In this document: one piece after another, positions 1 through 5,855 of the stretch
Position numbering within the stretch: the stretch's first letter is position 1
Layout of the letters: each line of letters opens with the position of its first letter
DNA from: Bacteroidales bacterium
GTDB lineage: Bacteria > Bacteroidota > Bacteroidia > Bacteroidales > UBA3824
Direction of reading: 5' to 3'
Assembly (NCBI GenBank): GCA_017530465.1
Contig: JAFXMJ010000244.1
Span: forward strand, 1 to 5,855
Length of the DNA: 5,855 nt
The notes under the pieces: generated by a model
Told to the model about the DNA's origin: nothing
Seen by the model: the letters and a program-made list of their open reading frames with translations, nothing else
The model's database searches: none
Position numbers and translations under genes: made by a program

Positions 1-119
1 AGATCACCTCAGTCGTTGATTACATTGTCGATCCCCGAATCGAAGCCACATCTACAGGTGAGGCCTCCCAAATCATCAAGATAGGTCTTGACGGAGAGGT
101 CGAGATAATCCGCTCTTAG
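1..119 (+). CDS. 3' end of an unrecognised gene (last 38 codons)
   Basis: A reading frame open from the left edge (first full codon at 3) ends with TAG at 117-119 and gives 38 residues ending GEVEIIRS. The next gene starts 2 nt after this stop, the tight spacing of an operon, and this is the main reason to accept so short a fragment. The residues alternate hydrophobic and polar, as in beta strands, with no recognisable motif. It could be the C-terminal beta-sandwich end of an extracellular protein made with the lipoprotein that follows, but that is inferred only from position. The start, length and function are outside the window. Confidence 0.5.
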   Translation, partial: ITSVVDYIVDPRIEATSTGEASQIIKIGLDGEVEIIRS

Positions 120-121
120 AG

Positions 122-1357
122 ATGAGACGATTCCTCTGTCAGATAATCGCTGTTTCCTTCATTTTCCTCACCTCATGCGACAAGGAGAATGAAGTGCAAG
201 AAAGAAGTATCCGACACGTATCATTCAACATCTCTCCGATAGCAATCGAGGATATAATGCCCGATCTCAAGGAAATGAAGGTGGACCAGGATAACCATTA
301 TTACAGTTTCTTTGTCCCGGGGTGCACGGTTGAATATTCCTACACTCCTGGACGAATCTGGGTCGAGCCGCTGGACACGACGTTTTCCACCCCGCCAGGA
401 TGGGTCAGCAATCCCGAATCTCCAGACAGCGCCGTGTACGCCTCCGCTTTAGGAAGTAACCATGTCATTTTCAAGGATGTTCACAAAGATGATGATATTA
501 TCTCCGTCGACAGTGGTTTCGCTTCCGGGACGATGTCTTTGCGCATCAGCTTACCCGAATCGAGTCCTTACGACAAGGTGTGGCTTCTCCCGTATTCAGG
601 TTTCACGGTCCCGGTAGGATTGGCGGAACGGAATGACTCGGTGATACGTTGTAAAGACAAAGAAATCGTCTTCTTGAAAGAGACTGCCATTACCAGGGAG
701 GGAATTGACTTGTCTTTCGAATGTTCAGGATACGATGCGGGATATAACGACAAGCCTTTCTATTCTAACGCACAACTGATTTGTTATCCGGAAGATTTTA
801 ACGGAGGGAATGTCAACGGCTGGGAACCGACCCTGAACATATCTTTCTCAACATCGGTTCTGGAATACTCTAAAGCTTTCGCCCAGACAAGATTCCCCCT
901 TTCAGACGAGGTCATAACAACCATGGCTCCTTTCCCAAAGTTGAAGGAACAGGGGCTCGACCACTTCAATCAGGCGCAGGTCGAAGTGTCTTATGAGGAC
1001 ACCGATCATTTCTTCGACTTCAAGATGGAGTTTATTTCCAAGACAGGTGCGTCGGTCAGGGAGAGCGATAGCCACTGGGTGTACTGTCGGCCATTCCACT
1101 ATTTGTTTTGTGATACGCCGGATGCGATCTATAGAGAAGGTCTCTACTTGAAGTCATTGAAAGGATTGGATGATGTTATTAAAACCCCTGCTCCTGACAG
1201 CATAGGAATCAGAATCCACGATATAGGCTCCCAGGGAAACTCAATTATCTCTCCCGGGCACACATACACATTCAGGCTTTCCAGTGAATGGAGGATTCCG
1301 CTTATGCTCACAGGTTCGTATTGGGGCAAGAAATTATGCTCCTTGCGCAATTTGTAG
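122..1357 (+). CDS. Predicted lipoprotein of unknown family; 3' end probably disrupted
   Basis: The 411-residue product begins with a lipoprotein signal peptide: MRRF, a hydrophobic stretch at about residues 5-17, then the lipobox LTSC with Cys19 as the predicted lipidated residue. The residues after Cys19 (DKENE) are acidic, as is common in Bacteroidetes lipoproteins sent to the outer membrane or cell surface. The rest is rich in Ser, Thr, Tyr, Trp and Pro with alternating hydrophobic residues, which suggests beta-sandwich domains; no enzyme motif is visible. I do not recognise the family. A fimbria- or polysaccharide-associated surface protein is possible but not shown. ATG at 122 is 2 nt after the upstream stop, without a strong Shine-Dalgarno, so translational coupling is likely. 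The frame looks coherent to about residue 393 (FRLSSEW). The final residues (about SLRNL, and possibly the ~15 before them) come from the junction at ~1350 and from antisense of the ATPase gene, so the natural C-terminus is probably lost or altered. Confidence 0.75.
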   Translation: MRRFLCQIIAVSFIFLTSCDKENEVQERSIRHVSFNISPIAIEDIMPDLKEMKVDQDNHYYSFFVPGCTVEYSYTPGRIWVEPLDTTFSTPPGWVSNPESPDSAVYASALGSNHVIFKDVHKDDDIISVDSGFASGTMSLRISLPESSPYDKVWLLPYSGFTVPVGLAERNDSVIRCKDKEIVFLKETAITREGIDLSFECSGYDAGYNDKPFYSNAQLICYPEDFNGGNVNGWEPTLNISFSTSVLEYSKAFAQTRFPLSDEVITTMAPFPKLKEQGLDHFNQAQVEVSYEDTDHFFDFKMEFISKTGASVRESDSHWVYCRPFHYLFCDTPDAIYREGLYLKSLKGLDDVIKTPAPDSIGIRIHDIGSQGNSIISPGHTYTFRLSSEWRIPLMLTGSYWGKKLCSLRNL

Positions 1358-2106
1358 ATTTCCTCGGAGATTTCGCTGATATTGAAGCCGATATGGTTGT
1401 CGTTCTCATAATCCACAAGCATAGTGCTGATTTCCTGAGGGTTGAAAGTCATATCAAGTTTGTATTCTGCCGCCACATTCCACGGCGAATTGTACGTATG
1501 CTCCTCCTCGGGACGAATCTTGATTTTCATACTTTTTACATCATAAACACCGGCAAGCACCACCGACCAAAATGTGGAGTTGTCGCCCTGCTTATCGCGG
1601 TCGATGTATTTTTTGCGCAACATCGACAAAAAGTTCAAAAACAATTGGTTGTTGAGGCTTTTGTCAACTTCGTCAATCAAAATCACAACTTTCTTAGCCG
1701 ACGACTTGCAAAACTCCGAAATCTTGGCAGAGAGGTCTTTGAAACCGGGATTCTCAATCTGTTTGGCATCCGTCCAAAACTTTGCCGACTTTTCGTCGAT
1801 GGTGAGGGCGTCCTCGGTGAAAGCATTAGCCATATAGTCGCAGAAAGCGTTGTAGAAAGTTGACGCACTCTCCCAATCGCTTTCCTCTGTGTCTTCAAAA
1901 CTCAGCGACACCACCAAATATCTATCGTTGAGATTGTTATAGAGCCATTTGAGCGACGTGCTTTTGCCAAATTGACGTGCACGGGTGATTGTGAAGTATT
2001 TTTTTCGGTCGATAAGCCGCACAAAAACCTTCATCTTCTCGGTGGTGTCCACCATATAATGCCGTGCCGAATCGCACGTTACCTCGGTGTTAAATTCTCT
2101 TGTCAT
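1144..2106 (-). CDS. AAA-ATPase_like protein, C-terminally truncated (nuclease-like half missing)
   Basis: The 320-residue frame carries the N-terminal ATPase domain of the AAA-ATPase_like/DUF1703 group (PF09820 type). Family marks are HYMVDTTEKM near residues 17-26, KKYFTITRARQFGKST at 35-50 with the shortened Walker A typical of the family (FGKST, Lys48), and Walker B VVILIDEVDKS at 140-150. Later conserved-looking text is DMTFNPQEISTMLVDYEN (218-235) and ISEEIYK (246-252). Known members are around 500 residues and end in a PD-(D/E)XK nuclease-like domain; their exact role is unsettled, with DNA recombination or mobile-element functions often guessed. Here family resemblance stops at about Lys252 (1351-1353). 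The remaining 68 residues to TAG at 1144-1146 are antisense of the lipoprotein gene and are not native. ATG at 2104-2106 has AGGA 4 nt upstream and a -7-like promoter element, so the gene has its own promoter separate from the helicase. ATP binding may survive; full function is unlikely. The gene may be a decaying remnant. Confidence 0.85.
   Translation of the reverse strand: MTREFNTEVTCDSARHYMVDTTEKMKVFVRLIDRKKYFTITRARQFGKSTSLKWLYNNLNDRYLVVSLSFEDTEESDWESASTFYNAFCDYMANAFTEDALTIDEKSAKFWTDAKQIENPGFKDLSAKISEFCKSSAKKVVILIDEVDKSLNNQLFLNFLSMLRKKYIDRDKQGDNSTFWSVVLAGVYDVKSMKIKIRPEEEHTYNSPWNVAAEYKLDMTFNPQEISTMLVDYENDNHIGFNISEISEEIYKLRKEHNFLPQYEPVSISGILHSLESLNVYVCPGEIIEFPWEPISWILIPMLSGAGVLITSSNPFNDFK
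1340..1353. other. Junction of two convergent genes (rearrangement breakpoint)
   Basis: To the right of ~1350 the minus strand matches an AAA-ATPase_like protein through EEIYK. To the left, the plus strand codes for the lipoprotein and base composition shifts to higher G+C. Each frame reads into the antisense of the other. The 8-bp palindrome TTGCGCAA at 1343-1350 sits exactly at the boundary. The stretch 1300-1350 cannot be assigned firmly to either gene, so the true edge could lie up to 50 nt to the left. No transposase or long inverted repeat is present. The cause could be an insertion, inversion, deletion, or an assembly join. Confidence 0.6.
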
Positions 2107-2110
2107 AACA

Positions 2111-2138
2111 TCCTAACTTCTATTTTTCGCAAAAATAG
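2111..2138 (-). promoter_or_regulatory. Putative Bacteroidetes promoter -7 box inside a perfect palindrome, plus RBS
   Basis: Read on the minus strand, 2137-2130 is TATTTTTG, a full match to the Bacteroidetes -7 consensus TAnnTTTG. It would place transcription start about 20 nt before the ATPase ATG. No good TTTG -33 element is seen at the usual distance. The box lies inside a perfect inverted repeat: CTATTTTT (2120-2127), loop CGC, AAAAATAG (2131-2138). The repeat could bind a dimeric regulator or form a hairpin in DNA or RNA. AGGA at 2114-2111 is a plausible Shine-Dalgarno 4 nt from the ATG. Confidence 0.45.
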
Positions 2139-2213
2139 GAAAAAAAATTCAGTTTGCGAGTATAATGAACAGAAAAGTTTTTTGCATCGAATTAATACCG
2201 AGGCAAAGAGAGC

Positions 2214-2233
2214 GGGGATAAGGTAGGGAGGGA
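2214..2233 (+). other. G-run purine tract just after the helicase stop
   Basis: The plus strand carries four G-tracts with short loops (GGGG, GG, GGG, GGG) in an almost pure purine run, beginning 4 nt downstream of the helicase stop codon. This fits a weak, two-layer G-quadruplex pattern. In the helicase mRNA it would be a C/U-rich tail, not a terminator. The rest of the 130-nt gap between the two minus-strand genes (2107-2236) holds only the promoter region described separately; no hairpin followed by a T-run was found. Confidence 0.25.
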
Positions 2234-2236
2234 TTA

Positions 2237-5200
2237 TTATTTTGCAATCGGACTCAGATTTATAAACAAATCCTTCAACTCCTCCACATCGCCAAACTCC
2301 CTGAAAACGTATTCCAACAACTCCTCTTGCCTCGGCTGCCCCAAAGTGAGACGGTAAAGCGAGAGGATTTTTACAAGACGTTCATACGACGATTCGTCAC
2401 GGCTGAATGGATAACAAGCGAGCAATCGTTCAATCTTAATTTCCTGATTGTTGCCGAAACACCAAAAAGGAATCAAATCGCTAACACCTTGCGGCTTGTC
2501 GGCGGATGCCGCATCAAACATCTGTTGCCACGGGTCGGCGGACTTTGTAAAATCCACTTGGTCAGCGTATTTCCGCGCAAGATTTTGACGGATTGCAAGA
2601 CACTTGAAACGGTTGATGCGCCCCTCGCGCTGTTCCAAGTCGATGGGATTTGTCGGCAGATTCCAATGCATTATTTTGCGACAATACAAATGGAAGTCAA
2701 GTCCTTCCTGACCTATCGACGTGGATGCCAACACAAAAGGCCAAAAAGGAGAATTGAACGTTTTACGGATAGAATCTTTGCGGTTGACGGTCTTTTCATC
2801 GCTTTTAGCATTGATGAAGGCGACCGCATAATGCGACCTCATACCTTTTGCTGATTTTCCCTCGCCGCGCATAGCATCATAAAATTCATCGTATGAATCC
2901 ACGGCAAGCGTAGTGGTATATAATCCAAGAGCCTCTTTAAAGGAATTTTTAACAAACTCCCAATCGTTTTGTCTAATGCCTTTCAACAAATGTATGTACT
3001 CGTCAATCATCGCCTGAAAATTGCCGTTGGTGCAATACATTAATACATTTTGCCAATGGTTATTGTCGCTGATTTTTTTTGTATTTGCAAGTTCAACAAT
3101 GGCAGTTTTGGCTTGCGTATTGAAATAATTGACAAACTCGCGTGCTATTTCTGTCGCCCACGCCATATCGTTGTGAGCACGATAAAGGCACACTGCGGGC
3201 GAGCCGAGCACCATATTGCACAAAACCTCAATCAAATCGTCGGGCTGACGACCGAGATTTACCTTGCCTATTTGAATTGCCTCTTTAACATTCGTATCTG
3301 TCGGTTCTTGTTTGTAATGTATGTAATCAAGTAACTGCGGCATCATCAAATACCATTGGTTACTTTTGTTGGTTTCTTCGATTTGAAACGATGCGCGAAG
3401 CAAAGACAATTCATCTTTAATTTTATTTACCAATGCAGTTCGCAACGTTTCAAGTCGTTTAACCACTCCATTTTGCGGCTTAAACATATCCGCAAAAGTA
3501 CGGCACGGATATGTAAGGCACGAAATATAATTTTCATTAAAACCAATACGGTTTTCGGGCGTGCGGTTAGAGGCAAAATATGCAGATTTCTTTTCAAGAC
3601 GACCGATGGAAAGTCGTTCCTCCTCGTATGACACAAGGCTTGCAATCATTCTTGGAACCATTTCCCACGCCGAAAAAATGAGAACTTTCGAGAATCCTTC
3701 ACTGCCACGGTAAACACCACCAAACTCATAATACGGCATCGACGGCGGAACCCACAAGAACAATGCAGGATTGTTGACAGCATACGACTGAGACTTGAAA
3801 ACCTCATCCAAAAGACGTGTCAAACGAGAGTTGACAGCCGGAAGTTTTTCATAATCATTAACGAGTTTCTTGTTAACCCACAACAACTTACCTTGTGCAT
3901 CGGAAAGTCGGTCAGGATTAGCCTTGAAATATTTGATTAATTTTTGTTTCAAGTCGTAATTTTGCATAAACGACAATATGTATGGCGAACTTTTTACAAA
4001 ATCAACCGTAAATTTTGCCTTTACCTGCGTATTATTGATTACGTTAATGATTTCGCGATACGAATTGATGTCGTTTTCGTTGATTTCCAACTTGTTGTCC
4101 TTTGACGAATCGTCGATATAATCATTGGATTCCATTACTGAAATGCGTTCCGTGCGGCACATACAGCCGTAGAGTTTTTCTTCGGCAAGTCTTACATTAC
4201 TGCGAAGATTCAGAATTGCAAGTTGGTCATTTTTCAATTCTTTCAATGACGTGGAATAATTGTTCCAAACATCCTGAAAATCATTGAATTTTGCATCATC
4301 ACTATACAAAAAATTTACAACACTTTTAAACTCGTTGAAGTGTTCGTCATCATTGTCGTCGCCGAATTCGTCAAGAGTAGAAAACAATTTGTACGGAGTT
4401 GCCGATAGCAACAAAACTCGGATTAAATTTGCAGAAGACTTGTCTGCCGAAGTGAGAAATTTGCGGGCGAGCAAAGCCGTTTCAGAATCCTCGTCGGGTT
4501 CAATCAAGAACTTAAATCTCTGAAACTCATCCATTATCACAAGGTCAGGATTAAGTTGTTCAACGCTAATTTCGGCAAACTTGCGGCGCACAAAACCAAT
4601 AAAACCGCGTTCTGACTTGAACCCATTATAATTGAGTAAATAATCATAAAAACTCGACATAAAATCCCTGTCTTTTAGCAACTGTCTGTGTATTTTGGAC
4701 TTCCACGGAAACACATTCTGCACTTCGTAGCACCAATAATTGAAATCTCTGTCCCAAGTATCTCTGCCACGCCCGTTCATAATCTTGTGAAGACGACGCT
4801 TGAACAACCGTCTTTGCTCTATGTCATCCATCGCATTATCAAGTATTTGGTCGAGGACTGCGGTAAGCAACATACGCTCGTGAATAGTACCCATTCCGCC
4901 TCGCTGATTAAAAGACGTTTCGGGCGTAAGTGTCAACAACTGAACGTATTGACCGCTGTCTTTCATTTCTTTGTCGCGTTTCTCAATGGCGTAAAACTGC
5001 ATTGACAATCTGTAACCGCTATAACTGTCGATTCCATTGTTAAAAATATTGAGTTCCGTAAGGTTCTGACGCGCAATGCTTTGATTGGAACAAACATAAA
5101 CCACCTTGCAAAGATCGTCGTGTTCCTCGTAGCGGAGTTTAGCGGTTTTGGCAATAACTCCCTTTGCGATAAGGGTTTTGCCAAGTCCAACCTCATCAGC

Positions 5201-5323
5201 AACAAGCACACGGTTCTGTTGATGGCGGAAAAGATAATCCACACGCTCCACTGTGGCACGTTGAAAATCTTTCAACTTTGCCATTACATCATTCTCTGTT
5301 TCAATTAGTTCGTCAATTATCAT
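2237..5323 (-). CDS. Large superfamily 2 DNA helicase/translocase with long inserts
   Basis: The 1028-residue product is a predicted ATP-dependent nucleic-acid helicase or translocase, cytoplasmic, with no signal peptide or membrane segment. Motifs in order: Q-like FQRATVERV (20-28), Walker A DEVGLGKT (43-50), Ia VVYVCSNQSIARQN (74-87), motif II DEFQ (265-268), motif III LLSATP (305-310), motif IV KVLIFSAW (546-553), motif V STSIGQEGLDFH (867-878), and motif VI DLEQREGRINR (895-905) with both arginines. All core residues are present, so it should be active. The spacing is unusual: about 215 residues between I and II, and about 310 between IV and V, against far less in compact SF2 proteins. 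The style is close to SNF2/DEAD helicases of multigene defence loci, but I cannot assign it to DISARM, Dpd or another named system. ATG at 5321-5323 overlaps the upstream stop (ATGA), which favours this start. Met14 (5282-5284), with GAGA 8 nt upstream, is an alternative and keeps every motif. The stop is TAA at 2237-2239. It is co-transcribed with the upstream gene; its promoter is outside the window. Confidence 0.9.
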   Translation of the reverse strand: MIIDELIETENDVMAKLKDFQRATVERVDYLFRHQQNRVLVADEVGLGKTLIAKGVIAKTAKLRYEEHDDLCKVVYVCSNQSIARQNLTELNIFNNGIDSYSGYRLSMQFYAIEKRDKEMKDSGQYVQLLTLTPETSFNQRGGMGTIHERMLLTAVLDQILDNAMDDIEQRRLFKRRLHKIMNGRGRDTWDRDFNYWCYEVQNVFPWKSKIHRQLLKDRDFMSSFYDYLLNYNGFKSERGFIGFVRRKFAEISVEQLNPDLVIMDEFQRFKFLIEPDEDSETALLARKFLTSADKSSANLIRVLLLSATPYKLFSTLDEFGDDNDDEHFNEFKSVVNFLYSDDAKFNDFQDVWNNYSTSLKELKNDQLAILNLRSNVRLAEEKLYGCMCRTERISVMESNDYIDDSSKDNKLEINENDINSYREIINVINNTQVKAKFTVDFVKSSPYILSFMQNYDLKQKLIKYFKANPDRLSDAQGKLLWVNKKLVNDYEKLPAVNSRLTRLLDEVFKSQSYAVNNPALFLWVPPSMPYYEFGGVYRGSEGFSKVLIFSAWEMVPRMIASLVSYEEERLSIGRLEKKSAYFASNRTPENRIGFNENYISCLTYPCRTFADMFKPQNGVVKRLETLRTALVNKIKDELSLLRASFQIEETNKSNQWYLMMPQLLDYIHYKQEPTDTNVKEAIQIGKVNLGRQPDDLIEVLCNMVLGSPAVCLYRAHNDMAWATEIAREFVNYFNTQAKTAIVELANTKKISDNNHWQNVLMYCTNGNFQAMIDEYIHLLKGIRQNDWEFVKNSFKEALGLYTTTLAVDSYDEFYDAMRGEGKSAKGMRSHYAVAFINAKSDEKTVNRKDSIRKTFNSPFWPFVLASTSIGQEGLDFHLYCRKIMHWNLPTNPIDLEQREGRINRFKCLAIRQNLARKYADQVDFTKSADPWQQMFDAASADKPQGVSDLIPFWCFGNNQEIKIERLLACYPFSRDESSYERLVKILSLYRLTLGQPRQEELLEYVFREFGDVEELKDLFINLSPIAK

Positions 5324-5855
5324 AGTTTCAGGGTATTTTTGAAGGTTTCGTACATTTTTTTGAACTCCGGCGTTACAATGCTCTCGTCGTCAATCATTTG
5401 GACAACTGATTCGATTTCCTTGATGCGGTCGGGATTTGTAACGGCAGTCTTCAACATTCTTTCATAAATCGGCATCATTTCGTCGCTTTGGGCGGGGCGT
5501 TTTGAGGCTGAATTTTCGTCAAAATCGCCTTCCAAGACATCCACAATATCCTCCACAAACGAAGTCAAAGCATCATCGCCGAGAATAAAGGCAATGTATT
5601 CGGATAGTTTCTTTTTACTTGATATTATGGATGTTATGATATTTTTCTCACGGTCATCAGGCATATTTGCGGTGGGGATTTTGATAATGCGCTCCGCCTT
5701 GCTGCCGTCGGGAAGGGTCGCCGAAATTGTATAAAGCTCCGACAACTGATTTGATGTCAGATTTTTAACAACAAAAAACGGTTCAATATCCATTACAATA
5801 CCTTTTGCGAAAAACGGACTGATTTGCATCTCTAATCCGTCAGCCTGATAATCCG
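5320..5855 (-). CDS. C-terminal part of a helicase-partner protein, possibly phospholipase D-like (5' end outside window)
   Basis: The frame is open to the right edge: eight codons (DYQADGLE) precede the first internal Met, so a start at 5829 is not justified. Visible are 177 residues ending with TGA at 5320-5322, overlapping the helicase ATG. Counting from the window edge, a beta-rich part (about 11-60, EPFFVVKNLTSNQLSELY, then ERIIKIP) leads to DDRE (66-69), a helix LSEYIAFILGDD (83-94), a charged low-complexity linker (105-126), and a helical end with YERMLKTAVTNPDRIKEIE (130-148) and TPEFKKMYETF (161-171). This layout resembles, from memory, the C-terminus of phospholipase D-like proteins encoded beside large SF2 helicases. 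The HxK(x)4D catalytic motif would lie upstream and cannot be seen, so nuclease activity is inferred, not observed. The 4-nt overlap argues that the two proteins work together, possibly as nuclease and motor. No other function is indicated. Confidence 0.7.
   Translation of the reverse strand, partial: DYQADGLEMQISPFFAKGIVMDIEPFFVVKNLTSNQLSELYTISATLPDGSKAERIIKIPTANMPDDREKNIITSIISSKKKLSEYIAFILGDDALTSFVEDIVDVLEGDFDENSASKRPAQSDEMMPIYERMLKTAVTNPDRIKEIESVVQMIDDESIVTPEFKKMYETFKNTLKL

Noticed and set aside
568..1099. Minus-strand frames of 61-65 residues
   Set aside because: Antisense of the lipoprotein gene, with no supporting motifs.
1288..1863. 191-residue plus-strand frame
   Set aside because: It is antisense to the clear AAA-ATPase_like domain, whose Walker motifs are on the minus strand; no motif or start signal supports it.
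2120..2150. Hairpin as an intrinsic terminator
   Set aside because: The stem is A/T only, and on the minus strand the T-run lies before the stem, not after it. On the plus strand it is followed by A residues. A promoter/operator reading fits better.
1972..2226. 84-residue plus-strand frame across the intergenic gap
   Set aside because: It starts inside antisense of the ATPase and runs through A/T-rich promoter sequence; composition is not protein-like.
2327..2854. 175-residue plus-strand frame
   Set aside because: It lies opposite helicase motifs V and VI and has no recognisable features; shadow of the real gene.
3050..5308. Several plus-strand frames of 61-105 residues, and minus-strand frames at 3427-3645 and 4963-5259
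   Set aside because: All fall inside the helicase gene in other frames, with no ribosome binding site or coherent composition.
5320..5829. Complete 169-residue gene starting at the Met at 5827-5829
   Set aside because: The frame stays open for eight more codons to the window edge, and the visible part resembles only the C-terminal end of a longer protein.

Overview
The window looks like chromosome or an accessory island of a Bacteroidales bacterium (Bacteroides/Prevotella/Muribaculaceae-like). The reasons are a short-signal lipoprotein whose first mature residues are acidic, an AAA-ATPase_like (PF09820-type) gene of the kind many Bacteroidales carry in numerous copies, a TAnnTTTG-type -7 promoter element, and weak Shine-Dalgarno sequences. 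Genus cannot be fixed from this stretch.

Left part (1 to about 1350, + strand, visibly richer in G+C): the last 38 codons of an unrecognised gene, then 2 nt later a lipoprotein gene of unknown family. The two look like one operon. The lipoprotein frame runs into the 3' side of an oppositely oriented gene, and its last few residues are antisense of that gene.

Middle (about 1350-2106, - strand): an AAA-ATPase_like gene that keeps its N-terminal ATPase domain (Walker A and B visible) but breaks off at about residue 252. The C-terminal PD-(D/E)XK nuclease-like half usual in this family is missing. The frame continues for 68 more codons through antisense of the lipoprotein gene. So position ~1350 is a junction where two unrelated, convergent genes meet and at least the ATPase gene is cut.

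Right part (2237-5855, - strand, generally A+T-richer): a complete 1028-residue superfamily 2 helicase, preceded by the C-terminal 177 residues of another protein whose start lies beyond the right edge. They overlap by ATGA, so they are very probably translationally coupled. The helicase has a clear motif set (DEVGLGKT, DEFQ, LSATP, STSIGQEGLDFH, QREGRINR) separated by unusually long inserts. From remembered family resemblance, the upstream partner looks like the C-terminal part of a phospholipase D-like (HKD nuclease superfamily) protein that travels with such helicases. A PLD-like plus SF2 helicase pair would fit an anti-phage or DNA-processing module. The PLD catalytic region is not in the window, so this remains a hypothesis.

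No rRNA, tRNA, CRISPR array, recognisable transposase or convincing intrinsic terminator was seen.
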